Below, in pieces: positions 35,909-43,878 of a stretch of 64,000 nucleotides of DNA. The position numbers and the translations under genes are program-made. Source of the stretch: Sphingorhabdus sp. (GTDB taxonomy: Bacteria > Pseudomonadota > Alphaproteobacteria > Sphingomonadales > Sphingomonadaceae); contig NZ_JAAVVZ010000014.1 of NCBI RefSeq assembly GCF_023910635.1, positions 1 to 64,000 of the forward strand, in the 5' to 3' direction. How positions within the stretch are numbered: the first letter of the stretch is position 1; every line of letters starts with the position of its first letter. Below the pieces are notes generated by a model that ran no database searches, was not told the DNA's origin, and saw only the letters and a list, made by a program, of their open reading frames with translations.

Positions 35909-36586
35909 ATGGATATCATACTTCTCGAACGCGTTGAAAAGCTGGGTGCAATTGGTGACGTTGTCACCGTGAAGGACGGCTATGCCCGTAACTTCTTGCT
36001 GCCAAACAAAAAAGCGCTCCGTGCAAACGAAGCCAATCGCAAGGTTTTCGAAGCCAATCGCGCGAAAATCGAAAGCGATAACGCAAGCCGCCGTGATGAA
36101 GCGCAAAAAGCGTCGGGCAGTGTCGAAGGCAAGCAGATCGTTCTGATCCGTGCGGCTTCGCAAACTGGCCAGCTTTACGGTTCGGTCTCGGTCAAGGATA
36201 TCGTGGACGGTCTGGTCGCCCAGGACGCCAAGGTTTCCAAGAACATGATCGTGCTTGAACGCCCAATCAAAACGCTTGGCGTATTTGGCGTCAAGGTTGT
36301 TCTGCACCCCGAAGTTACCGTCAATGTTCAGGTCAATGTGGCCCGTTCGGACGACGAAGCCGAGTTGCAGAAGGACGGCGTTAACGTTCTTGACCAGATG
36401 TTCGAAGCCGAACAGGCCGAGATCGCTGCTGAAGTCATTGAAGCGCAGGTTGAAGCCGAAGTTGCCTCTGACGCAGCCGATGCTGCCGAAGCGGCTGCCA
36501 ACGCAAAGCGCCGCGAAGAGCAAGCGGCTGCCAAGGCTGCTGCAGAAGCTGCTGGCCTTTCGGCTGAGGCAAGCGACGACGCATAA
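35909..36586 (+). CDS. rplI: 50S ribosomal protein L9 with extended C-terminus
   Basis: The N-terminal L9 domain is clear (MDIILLERVEKLGAIGDVVTVKDGYARNFLLP), with the connecting helix and C-domain up to about residue 150. The protein is 225 aa, while E. coli L9 is about 149. The extra C-terminal 65 or so residues are Ala/Glu-rich and helix-forming. A terminator follows. Confidence 0.95.
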   Translation: MDIILLERVEKLGAIGDVVTVKDGYARNFLLPNKKALRANEANRKVFEANRAKIESDNASRRDEAQKASGSVEGKQIVLIRAASQTGQLYGSVSVKDIVDGLVAQDAKVSKNMIVLERPIKTLGVFGVKVVLHPEVTVNVQVNVARSDDEAELQKDGVNVLDQMFEAEQAEIAAEVIEAQVEAEVASDAADAAEAAANAKRREEQAAAKAAAEAAGLSAEASDDA

Positions 36587-36610
36587 AGCGTGCGATTGCT
36601 GCATACAAAA

Positions 36611-36642
36611 CGCCGCCTTGTTGCAAGACAGGGCGGCTTTTT
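36611..36642 (+). terminator. Rho-independent terminator after rplI
   Basis: GCCGCCTTGT-6-ACAGGGCGGC (one G-T pair) is followed by TTTTTT, 24 bases after the rplI stop. Confidence 0.9.
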
Positions 36643-36657
36643 TGTGCCTCCACTGCA

Positions 36658-36750
36658 CGTCATTCTGAACTTGTTTCAGGATCCATTCATGCTCCTCAAC
36701 CGATGGCTTAGGGGGCACGATGGACCCTGAAACAAGTTCGGGGTGACGTC
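36658..36750. repeat. Interrupted inverted repeat (GTCATTCTGAACTTG type)
   Basis: CATTCTGAACTTGTTTCAGG at the left pairs imperfectly with CCTGAAACAAGTTCGGGGTG at the right, with a 50-base centre. A related, more diverged copy is at 1321-1434. No gene is visible in the 36643-36801 gap. Confidence 0.75.
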
Positions 36751-36801
36751 TGGTTTTAATGTGCTGTTTCATTGCTATGAACACGTGCTAGCAGCCACCC
36801 C

Positions 36802-37308
36802 ATGACCGCACCCATCATCATCACCGCCGACATGGGCAAGGCCGATCAAGCATGGGCAAACGGCCTACGCCGCGCGCATTTTCCCGCAGAGCGCAACCAT
36901 GTCGATGCGCACATCACCCTGTTCCTCCATTTGCCGCCAAGCCATTTGCCCGAAATCAAATCGCGCTTGGCGGGGCTTGTTGCGGATTATCCAGCGCCTG
37001 TGGCCTTTCTGGGCGATATCATGCTGCTGGGTAAGGCGGTCGCATTTCGTGTCGATAGTCCTGAATTGCTTAGCCTGCGGGAGGAGTTGGCCGACAGTTT
37101 TCGCGGGCTGTTGATCCCGCAAGATCAGGCGCAGCCCCGATTGCACATCACGGTCCAGAACAAGGTGGAGCCGCCCGTCGCAAAGGCACTCCACGCGCAT
37201 CTGTTGGACAACTTCCGTCCGCGTCCGCTCACCATTTCGGGGCTATCCGCGCATTATTATCGCGATGGACCATGGGAGCATATCGCAAGATGGTCATTTC
37301 GTGGCTGA
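36802..37308 (+). CDS. 2'-5' RNA ligase family protein (2H phosphoesterase, LigT-like)
   Basis: This 168 aa protein has the two HxT motifs of the 2H phosphoesterase superfamily: DAHITLFLHLP and RLHITVQNK. Such enzymes act on 2',3'-cyclic phosphates or 2'-5' linkages in RNA; the actual substrate is not known. It stands alone just upstream of a tRNA gene. Confidence 0.82.
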   Translation: MTAPIIITADMGKADQAWANGLRRAHFPAERNHVDAHITLFLHLPPSHLPEIKSRLAGLVADYPAPVAFLGDIMLLGKAVAFRVDSPELLSLREELADSFRGLLIPQDQAQPRLHITVQNKVEPPVAKALHAHLLDNFRPRPLTISGLSAHYYRDGPWEHIARWSFRG

Positions 37309-37384
37309 CAATGCTTGACCCATATACCCCCCGCGCTTATAGCGCCGCGTGCTTCCCCGCAAATGCTGGGAATCACGCTAGGAT

Positions 37385-37461
37385 GGCGAAGTAGCTCAGC
37401 TGGTTAGAGCGGTGGAATCATAATCCATAGGTCGGGGGTTCAAGTCCCTCCTTCGCTACCA
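37385..37461 (+). tRNA. tRNA-Met (CAT), elongator type
   Basis: The 77-nt cloverleaf includes the encoded CCA. The acceptor GGCGAAG pairs with CTTCGCT (G-T at the end pair), the D arm is GCTCAGCTGGTTAGAGC, the anticodon loop is ATCATAA with CAT, and the T arm is GGGGG-TTCAAGT-CCCTC. The regular 1-72 G-T pair argues against initiator tRNA. A tRNA-Ile2 (lysidine-modified CAT) cannot be fully excluded. Confidence 0.93.
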
Positions 37462-37588
37462 TATTTCTTGTGCGATATTGGGGTCGAACCCCGACAGCAG
37501 CACGATCCGTAAAAGAGCAACAGACTGACGTTAAGCAGACGTGCTTTGAGCAGTTGCCGCGCTTTGCAGCATTGGCTATGATAAGAGC

Positions 37589-38290
37589 ATGGAAGATTGC
37601 TCCCAATGTATTGTAAGGAACCGCGCAATTTGCGCCGGGCTCGAAACAGACGAGCTTGATCTACTGGGTCGACTGGGCCGAAAGCAAAAAGTTTCCAAGG
37701 GGCAAACCATATTTTGGGAAGGTGATGACGCCGTCGTCGTCGCCAATGTCATCGAAGGCGTGCTGAAGGTTTCGATGAGCATGTCCAATGGCCGCGAGCA
37801 GATTGTAGGGATTGTTTTTTCATCGGACTTTATTGGTCGGCCCTTTGGCCAGCAAAGCCCGTATAGCGTGACCGCGCTAACCGACGCCGAATTGTGCATT
37901 TTCTCGCGATCTACCTTTGACAGCTTCGCGCGTCAGCATCCAGATCTGGAGCATAAGTTGCTGCGCCGGACGTTGAATGAACTTGATCGTGCGCATGCAT
38001 GGATGCTGCTGCTCGGCAAGAAAACCGCGACGGAACGGATCGCGACTTTGTTGCTCGAAATGTCTGTTCGGCTCGGCGAAACGGGCTGCAAGGTTGACAA
38101 AGGTGCATTGGACGCATTTGAATTGCCGCTTGATCGCCAGCAAATTGGCGACGTTCTAGGGCTAAGGATTGAAACCGTAAGCCGTCAGTTTTCCAGATTA
38201 AAAGCCGATGGTGTCATCCATCTGCCAGACCGCCGGACCGTTTCCATACGCGACCGTGCGCGGCTTCAGGATCTTTCGGATGCTGCCTGA
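37589..38290 (+). CDS. FNR-type Crp-family transcriptional regulator
   Basis: This 233 aa regulator has a cyclic-nucleotide-binding-like fold and a C-terminal helix-turn-helix (PLDRQQIGDVLGLRIETVSRQFSRLKADG). Cysteines C4, C7, C15 and C103 (CSQC..AIC, ELCIF) give the four-cysteine set of FNR/FnrN proteins, which bind an oxygen-labile 4Fe-4S cluster. It probably controls the switch to microaerobic or anaerobic respiration. No target operon is adjacent. Confidence 0.9.
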   Translation: MEDCSQCIVRNRAICAGLETDELDLLGRLGRKQKVSKGQTIFWEGDDAVVVANVIEGVLKVSMSMSNGREQIVGIVFSSDFIGRPFGQQSPYSVTALTDAELCIFSRSTFDSFARQHPDLEHKLLRRTLNELDRAHAWMLLLGKKTATERIATLLLEMSVRLGETGCKVDKGALDAFELPLDRQQIGDVLGLRIETVSRQFSRLKADGVIHLPDRRTVSIRDRARLQDLSDAA

Positions 38291-38320
38291 ACGGCGGTTT
38301 AAGAACGCTTTGGGTGGGGT

Positions 38321-38515
38321 TTAACCGGGAATATCATCCGCCGGGCCACCGATAAGCACAAAATGCCGGTCGCAATAGCCGCAATCGACATAGCCCTTTT
38401 CATCAATTTGAAGCCAGACCCGGGGGTGGCCCAATGCGGCGGGAATATCTCCACTGCCGTCGCAAGCGACGCGCGATTCGCGGACTCGGATTGTTTCGGG
38501 GGCGTAATTGTTCAT
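38321..38515 (-). CDS. Small zinc-finger protein (NDUFS6-like, zf-CHCC)
   Basis: This 64 aa protein has the zf-CHCC pattern: VACDGSG, then HPRVWLQIDEKGYVDCGYCDRHFVL. It resembles the zinc-binding domain of the complex I accessory subunit NDUFS6, which alphaproteobacteria encode as a separate small gene. It is convergent with the FNR-like gene. Confidence 0.85.
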   Translation of the reverse strand: MNNYAPETIRVRESRVACDGSGDIPAALGHPRVWLQIDEKGYVDCGYCDRHFVLIGGPADDIPG

Positions 38516-38653
38516 GTGCGCCGCTTAGCAAAGCCGCAACGTGGCTGCAACGGCTGAGAAATAGGGAAGTAACGATAATCGCGCGGTCACGAAATTCCAG
38601 CGGATGGGTTCCATGTGATTGCGCTGGCACCATGCGTTCGCTATCGAACAGAC

Positions 38654-39571
38654 ATGTCTGAACAAGCTATCTCAATCCATAACCTTTCCAAAAAATATGC
38701 AGGGGGAAAACAAGCGTTAAGCGATGTCAGTTTTGACGTTGCGCAAGGGTCGATTTTCGGCCTTCTTGGGCCCAATGGCGCTGGCAAATCTACGTTGATT
38801 AACATCTTGGCCGGGCTGGTGATGAAGACATCGGGCAGCGCGTCGATATGGGGGTTCGACATCGACGCCCATCCGCGCAACGCGAAGGCGTCCATTGGTA
38901 TTGTGCCACAGGAAATTATGTTCGACCCGTTCTTTACACCCAAAGAAGCGCTTGAATTGCAAGCGGGGCTTTATGGTGTGCCCAAGTCAAAGCGGCGGAC
39001 GATGGAATTGTTGAAAGCCGTCAGGTTGGAGGACAAGGCCGATGCCTATGCGCGGACCCTGTCGGGCGGCATGAAGCGTCGCTTGCTGGTCGCCAAAGCC
39101 ATGGTTCATGCGCCGCCCGTGATCGTACTTGATGAACCGACGGCGGGTGTTGATATCGAACTGCGTCAGCAATTATGGGATTATGTGCAGGAACTGAACC
39201 GCCAAGGCGTAACGGTTGTGCTCACCACCCATTATCTCGAAGAAGCCGAGCAATTGTGCGACCGTATTGCGATCATCAACCATGGGCAGTTGATTGCCAA
39301 CAAGCCGACGCGCGAACTGGTCGGCATGGCGCGTGAGAAGGCGGTGGTTTTAACGCTGGACCGCGATGTAACCAGTGCGCCAACGCATGAAGCCTTTGAA
39401 AAGACAGAGCTGCTTGGCGAACGCACGGTTGAGATTACCTACAATAAAGACCGCATGAATGCAGGCGAAGTGCTTTTAGTGATCCAAGGCCTTGGGTTGG
39501 GCATCGTCGACGTAACCACCAAGGAGGCTGACCTAGAAGACGTCTTCCTCCGCCTGACAAGCGCCGCATAA
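38654..39571 (+). CDS. ABC transporter ATP-binding protein
   Basis: This 305 aa ATPase has Walker A GPNGAGKS, the signature LSGGMKRRL, Walker B VIVLDEPTAGVD, and the switch histidine TTHYLEEAEQ. It is of the CcmA/DrrA type, usually paired with an ABC-2 permease, often for drug or polysaccharide export. No permease gene lies next to it here; the next gene is a repeat-bracketed nuclease. The ATG at 38654 (MSEQAIS) is chosen. Confidence 0.9.
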   Translation: MSEQAISIHNLSKKYAGGKQALSDVSFDVAQGSIFGLLGPNGAGKSTLINILAGLVMKTSGSASIWGFDIDAHPRNAKASIGIVPQEIMFDPFFTPKEALELQAGLYGVPKSKRRTMELLKAVRLEDKADAYARTLSGGMKRRLLVAKAMVHAPPVIVLDEPTAGVDIELRQQLWDYVQELNRQGVTVVLTTHYLEEAEQLCDRIAIINHGQLIANKPTRELVGMAREKAVVLTLDRDVTSAPTHEAFEKTELLGERTVEITYNKDRMNAGEVLLVIQGLGLGIVDVTTKEADLEDVFLRLTSAA

Positions 39572-39577
39572 CATGTT

Positions 39578-39610
39578 CCCCTCCCGCCTGCGGGAGGGGT
39601 TAGGGGAGGG
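39578..39610. repeat. Left inverted repeat of the DUF559 cassette
   Basis: This 33-base unit contains the palindrome CCCCTCCCGC..GCGGGAGGGG plus TTAGGGGAGGG. Its reverse complement recurs at 39991-40023 with two mismatches. The palindrome core is shared with 1232-1253. Confidence 0.9.
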
Positions 39611-39636
39611 CCAGAGCGGTTCAGGAGGACAGGTAG

Positions 39637-40029
39637 TTGGACAATCCAATTTTCAGAACCAGAAACACCGAACGATCGCGGGAACTACGCCGGGCATCTC
39701 CACCGGCTGAACGCAAATTATGGTCTCAATTACGGGCTGGTCAGTTAAACGGGCACCGATTTACCAAACAATTTCAAGTCGGCAGCTATTTCGTCGATTT
39801 TGTTTGTCGTGAGAAAAAGTTGGTTGTTGAAGTGGACGGATGGTCACATGACGCACGGCAAGGATATGATGGCCAACGCGACAAATTTATTCGGTCAAAA
39901 GGCTTTGAAGTGCTACGTTTTACGAATGAGCAAGTAATGCTTAATTTGGAGGGGATCTTGGTAATGATATGCGAGCGCTTGGCGGCGATACCCTCCCCCA
40001 ACCCCTCCCGCACGCGGGAGGGGAGTTGA
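39637..40029 (+). CDS. DUF559 endonuclease-domain protein bracketed by inverted repeats
   Basis: This 130 aa protein has the DUF559 pattern (ERKLWSQLRAGQLNGHRFTKQFQVG, then YFVDFVCREKKLVVEVDGWSHD), a PD-(D/E)XK-like, Vsr-related nuclease fold with D and E-x-D residues visible. It starts at TTG 39637. The last 12 or so residues (PSPNPSRTREGS) are encoded by the right-hand repeat, and its stop overlaps the nadB ATG by one base (TGATG). Its biological role is not known; see the cassette finding. Confidence 0.82.
   Translation: MDNPIFRTRNTERSRELRRASPPAERKLWSQLRAGQLNGHRFTKQFQVGSYFVDFVCREKKLVVEVDGWSHDARQGYDGQRDKFIRSKGFEVLRFTNEQVMLNLEGILVMICERLAAIPSPNPSRTREGS
39991..40023. repeat. Right inverted repeat of the DUF559 cassette
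   Basis: This is the reverse complement of 39578-39610 at 31 of 33 positions. Its GGGAGGGG also serves as the likely Shine-Dalgarno for nadB (ATG 40029). Confidence 0.9.
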
Positions 40030-41603
40030 TGGAAGCGGATGTACTGATCATTGGGTCGGGCGCGGCGGGGTTGACGGCGGCGTTGCAACTGGCGGCAACG
40101 CGCAAGGTTGCGGTGCTGGCCAAGGGTTCCATTTCCGATGGCGCAACTGCTTGGGCGCAGGGTGGGATTGCCGCCGTGCTTGAACCCGGCGACAATTTTG
40201 CGAACCATATCGAGGATACGATGGTTGCAGGCGCGGGGCTGAATAACCGCGCCACGGTTGAATTTGTCGTGGAGAATGCGCCGCTCGCGATTGAACGACT
40301 GGCACAGCTGGGCGTGCCGTTCAATCTGGAGGGCAATGACTGGCACTTGACCCGCGAAGGCGGACATAGCCACCGGCGTATCGTCCATGTTGACGACGCC
40401 ACCGGTTGGGCGGTCCAGCAAGCGTTGGAAGCGGCGGCCAGAGCGCATCCGAATATCAGTTTGGTTCCGGACATGGTCGCCGTTGACCTGATCTTGGGCC
40501 GGCATCAGGAACGCTTTTCAACCTCAGGCCGTATCCACGGCGTTTATGCGCTCAACCGCAAAACGGGCCAGGTCGAGACCTTTACTGCGCGCGCGACCAT
40601 TCTCGCGAGCGGCGGCGCTGGCCGGACTTATCTATACTCCACGGCTCCGCGCGGTGCGACTGGTGACGGCATTGCCATGGCGTGGCGCGCCGGATGCCGC
40701 GTGTCGAATATGGAGTTCATGCAATTCCACCCGACCTGCCTTTACAATCTTGAGGTCAAGAATTTCCTGATAACAGAGGCGGTGCGCGGCGAGGGCGGAA
40801 TCCTGAAAAATCCGAAAACGGGGCATCGTTACATGCCCGATTATGATGATCGCGCAGAGCTAGCGCCACGTGACATTGTTGCCCGCGCCAATGACGCCGA
40901 AATCAAGCGCGACGGTCTGGATTATGTCCATCTGGACATCAGCCACAAGCCACCCGAATTTGTAAAAACGCATTTCCCGAACATTTATGAAAAGTTGCTT
41001 GGCCTTGGCATCGACATCACGCGGGAGCCGATCCCGGTGGTGCCAGCGCAGCATTATACCTGCGGCGGTGTGATTGTGGATATGGATGGCCGAACCGACG
41101 CGCCGGGTCTGTATGCCGCAGGCGAAGTGACGCAAAGCGGCCTGCATGGTGCAAACCGTCTGGCATCTAACTCCTTACTTGAATGCTTCGTCTTCGGTGA
41201 TGCTTGCGCCCGCCATATCGACGCCAATTGGGACAGCCTGCCGCCCCCGCCAAAAATTCGGCAATGGGATGAAAGCCGCGTTACCGACAGCGACGAAGAG
41301 GTCGTGATTGCACAATGCTGGCGCGAAATCCGGCAGTTCATGTGGAACTTTGTGGGCATCGTCCGTACGACAAAAAGGTTGGAGCGCGCGCAGCATCGCA
41401 TTGATTTGCTGCGCAGTGAGGTTGAGGATTATTACAGCCATTTCCGCGTCACGCCGGACCTGATTGAACTGCGCAACTTGGTCGAGGTTGCCGCCTTGAT
41501 TATCCGGTCTGCGCTGGCACGGCATGAAAGCCGGGGGCTGCACTTTACGCTCGATTATCCCAAAATGGCAGACGAAGCGGTCGACACGATTTTGATGCCA
41601 TAG
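40029..41603 (+). CDS. nadB: L-aspartate oxidase
   Basis: NadB oxidises L-aspartate to iminoaspartate with FAD, the first step of de novo NAD synthesis. The 524 aa protein has the FAD motif LIIGSGAAGLTAALQLA, AWAQGGIAAVL, the active-site EGGHSHRRI, QHYTCGGV and GLYAAGEV, GANRLASNSLLECFVFG. The ATG at 40029 is preceded by the repeat-derived GGGAGGGG. Confidence 0.95.
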   Translation: MEADVLIIGSGAAGLTAALQLAATRKVAVLAKGSISDGATAWAQGGIAAVLEPGDNFANHIEDTMVAGAGLNNRATVEFVVENAPLAIERLAQLGVPFNLEGNDWHLTREGGHSHRRIVHVDDATGWAVQQALEAAARAHPNISLVPDMVAVDLILGRHQERFSTSGRIHGVYALNRKTGQVETFTARATILASGGAGRTYLYSTAPRGATGDGIAMAWRAGCRVSNMEFMQFHPTCLYNLEVKNFLITEAVRGEGGILKNPKTGHRYMPDYDDRAELAPRDIVARANDAEIKRDGLDYVHLDISHKPPEFVKTHFPNIYEKLLGLGIDITREPIPVVPAQHYTCGGVIVDMDGRTDAPGLYAAGEVTQSGLHGANRLASNSLLECFVFGDACARHIDANWDSLPPPPKIRQWDESRVTDSDEEVVIAQCWREIRQFMWNFVGIVRTTKRLERAQHRIDLLRSEVEDYYSHFRVTPDLIELRNLVEVAALIIRSALARHESRGLHFTLDYPKMADEAVDTILMP

Positions 41604-41669
41604 GCACAAAACACTTTCCTGCCGATAGAAACTTCAGGCAGTGTCTCATCTTGTTATTTGGAGGCTATT

Positions 41670-42917
41670 ATGATCGTTCGAAATCAAGTCGCAGCTTTTC
41701 ACGTCCGTAAATTCTTGCATGTGTCTGTCCTGGCGCTGCTGGCGGCAATGGCGGTCCCTGCCGCCGCCGCAACGCCAGAGGAAACCGCGCGCGAAGTGCT
41801 CGCCAAATCGCCCATCATCGACGGCCATAATGACACACCGCACCAGATTGCCGAACTGTTTGCGCGTGATTTTTCGAAATTCGACCTGACTGCATTGCCG
41901 GCGGACGTGCTCGCCAAAACCCATACCGACATAAAAAATGCGCGCGCAGGATATTTGGGCGGGCAATATTGGTCGGTCTATGTTGATGCCGCTTTGCCCA
42001 AGCATGAGGCGGTGACCCGCAATATTCAGCAGATCGATGTCGTCCGGCAAATGATGGCGCGATATCCCGAAACATTCACGTATGCCGCAACGGCTGCAGA
42101 GGTTGAGGCGGCGATGAAAAAGGGCAAAATCGCCTCGCTTATTGGTATGGAGGGTGGGCATTCCATTGGCAGTTCTCTGGAAATCCTGCGGCAGACCTAT
42201 GCGCTTGGCGCGCGTTACATGACCCTCACACACAGCCTGACCACCGATTGGGCGGACAGCGCAACGGACGCGCCAAAGCATGACGGATTGTCGCCCTTTG
42301 GCTTTGAAGTGCTCGCGGAAATGAACCGTCTGGGGATGATTGCCGACATCAGCCATGTGTCAGAGGCAACGATGCACGATGTGTTGGATAAGAGCACTGC
42401 GCCGGTCTTGTTCACGCACAGCAACGCCCGCGCAATCACACCGCACCCGCGCAACGTGCCCGATTCGATCCTGAAGCGTCTGCCGCAAAATGGCGGCGTG
42501 GTGATGGTCACCTTCGTGCCGGGCTTCACCTCGGCGGCCCGGCGTCAGTGGGAATATGAACGTTCCGCCGTTGCAGGGAGGGCCAAGACCGAATTTTCCG
42601 GCAATCCCGCCGACGAAAAGGCGGCTGTTGACGCATGGATTGCCGCCAACCCGCAGCCCAAGGCTACGCTGGCGCAAGTGGCCGACCATATCGACCATAT
42701 CCGCAAGGTGGCAGGCATCGACCATATCGGCATTGGCGGTGACTTTGGCGGCGTGGACGAACTGCCGGTTGGCCTAGAAAATGTCTCAACCTATCCCGCC
42801 TTATTCGCCGAACTCGTCCGCCGTGGCTATGCGAAGACGGACCTCGCCAAAATTGCCCAAGGCAATGTCCTGCGCGTGATGCGCGGCGTGGAGAAAGCGG
42901 CGGGTAAGTCATTTTAG
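41670..42917 (+). CDS. Membrane dipeptidase (M19 family), exported
   Basis: This zinc dipeptidase of about 415 aa has a signal peptide (VSVLALLAAMAVPAAAA) and metal ligands in DGHNDTP, IGMEGGH, LTHSLTTDW and FTHSNAR, plus DHIGIGGDFGG. M19 enzymes cleave diverse dipeptides, including D-amino-acid peptides. The ATG at 41670 follows GGAGG; TTG 41658 would be four residues longer. The CGCAAAG repeat begins directly after its stop codon. Confidence 0.9.
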   Translation: MIVRNQVAAFHVRKFLHVSVLALLAAMAVPAAAATPEETAREVLAKSPIIDGHNDTPHQIAELFARDFSKFDLTALPADVLAKTHTDIKNARAGYLGGQYWSVYVDAALPKHEAVTRNIQQIDVVRQMMARYPETFTYAATAAEVEAAMKKGKIASLIGMEGGHSIGSSLEILRQTYALGARYMTLTHSLTTDWADSATDAPKHDGLSPFGFEVLAEMNRLGMIADISHVSEATMHDVLDKSTAPVLFTHSNARAITPHPRNVPDSILKRLPQNGGVVMVTFVPGFTSAARRQWEYERSAVAGRAKTEFSGNPADEKAAVDAWIAANPQPKATLAQVADHIDHIRKVAGIDHIGIGGDFGGVDELPVGLENVSTYPALFAELVRRGYAKTDLAKIAQGNVLRVMRGVEKAAGKSF

Positions 42918-42945
42918 CACGCAAAGACGCAAAGGCGCAAAGAAG
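42918..42945. repeat. Left repeat of the GxxExxY cassette (CGCAAAG type)
   Basis: The unit CACGCAAAGACGCAAAGGCGCAAAGAAG starts at the M19 stop and is matched as a reverse complement at 43520-43547 with two mismatches in 28. Confidence 0.85.
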
Positions 42946-42955
42946 GGACATAAGA

Positions 42956-43351
42956 ATGCGTGATCTTGAGGACTTGGCGCGCATTGCAGTGGATTGTGGC
43001 TTTCAAATCCACAGTAGCTTGGGCCCTGGACTTCTTGAGAGCGTTTATGAAGTGATCTTAGCAGACTCGCTGGCAGAGCGTGGTCTTTCGGTGCAACGGC
43101 AGAAGCCAATCGCAATTCATTTCAACGGTCGATATTTTGATGAAGGTTTCAAGGCGGATTTGCTTGTCGAGGATAGGCTGCTGATCGAGTTGAAATCTAC
43201 TGAGCGATTGCTTGCGGTTCACGGTCGCCAAGTTTTGACTTATCTCAAATTGTTAGACTTGCCTCTTGGGCTGCTCATGAACTTCGGCGGTGCAACCTTC
43301 AAAGAAGGCGCAAAACGCGTTGTTAACAATTACCGGCCAGCCGATGCTTAG
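42956..43351 (+). CDS. GxxExxY family protein, predicted PD-(D/E)XK nuclease fold
   Basis: This 131 aa protein has the motif GLLESVYE (GxxExxY) and a nuclease-like core FKADLLVEDRLLIELKSTE, with D and E-x-K visible. The family is widespread and often in multiple copies. It is expressed in line with the M19 dipeptidase, starting at ATG 42956 after AGAAGGG. It is bracketed by CGCAAAG-type repeats on both sides. Its function is unknown. Confidence 0.85.
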   Translation: MRDLEDLARIAVDCGFQIHSSLGPGLLESVYEVILADSLAERGLSVQRQKPIAIHFNGRYFDEGFKADLLVEDRLLIELKSTERLLAVHGRQVLTYLKLLDLPLGLLMNFGGATFKEGAKRVVNNYRPADA

Positions 43352-43425
43352 CTCCTTCTTTGTATTTCTGTCCTTGCTATTCCCTTCGTGCGGACAAAAA
43401 ACCGAAGCGCAGATTCATAATTTTT

Positions 43426-43549
43426 ATCACGCAAAGCCGCAAAGGCGCAAAGGAAGTAAAAAAGAAAAAACGCACCGGCTTCCGCTGTGTTCAAGATTAC
43501 AGGTCGACCGTAACGACTTCTTCTTTGCGCCTTTGCGGCTTCGCGTGAT
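43426..43549. repeat. CGCAAAG inverted repeat pair (long hairpin)
   Basis: ATCACGCAAAGCCGCAAAGG.. at the left (43426-43452) is the complement of ..CCTTTGCGGCTTCGCGTGAT at the right (43523-43549), with one mismatch over 27 bases and about 70 bases between. The 43352-43601 gap shows no gene. Confidence 0.85.
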
Positions 43550-43601
43550 AAAAAACTATTTAAATGCCCCATCTTATTGTCAGGCGACAACGCCGACTTT
43601 C

Positions 43602-43869
43602 TAGGGTCAGGACCTATTAAATCCACCTTCGCGGTTTGAGGCCATTTTGTTCAGTGCAAGGCGGCAAAGCGTAGGACTTAGTGGTTCTAAGTCCAAGCTT
43701 GCCAACGTGGCAATGGACAAAATGGGTCAAATCCGAAGGACGTCAAAATGGCTTCGATCTCAAAGGAAAATGCCCTTGCAGGCAGAATAACTGCCTGCGG
43801 CGGCCATTTTACTTCGATATCTTTGCCATTTTGACGCCGCGAAGGTGGATTTAATAGGTCCTGACCCTA
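43602..43869. mobile_element. MITE-like element, copy B (268 bp)
   Basis: The same element as at 9255-9521, with the same 33-bp perfect terminal repeats bounded by TA and one extra base. It differs at a dozen or so sites. At two base pairs of an inner stem the change on one side is compensated on the other. Confidence 0.88.
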
Positions 43870-43878
43870 AGCAAAAAC

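Noticed and set aside
43352-43601. Possible short protein-coding ORFs between the GxxExxY gene and the MITE
   Set aside because: The open frames run through the CGCAAAG inverted repeats, lack ribosome-binding sites and match no family.
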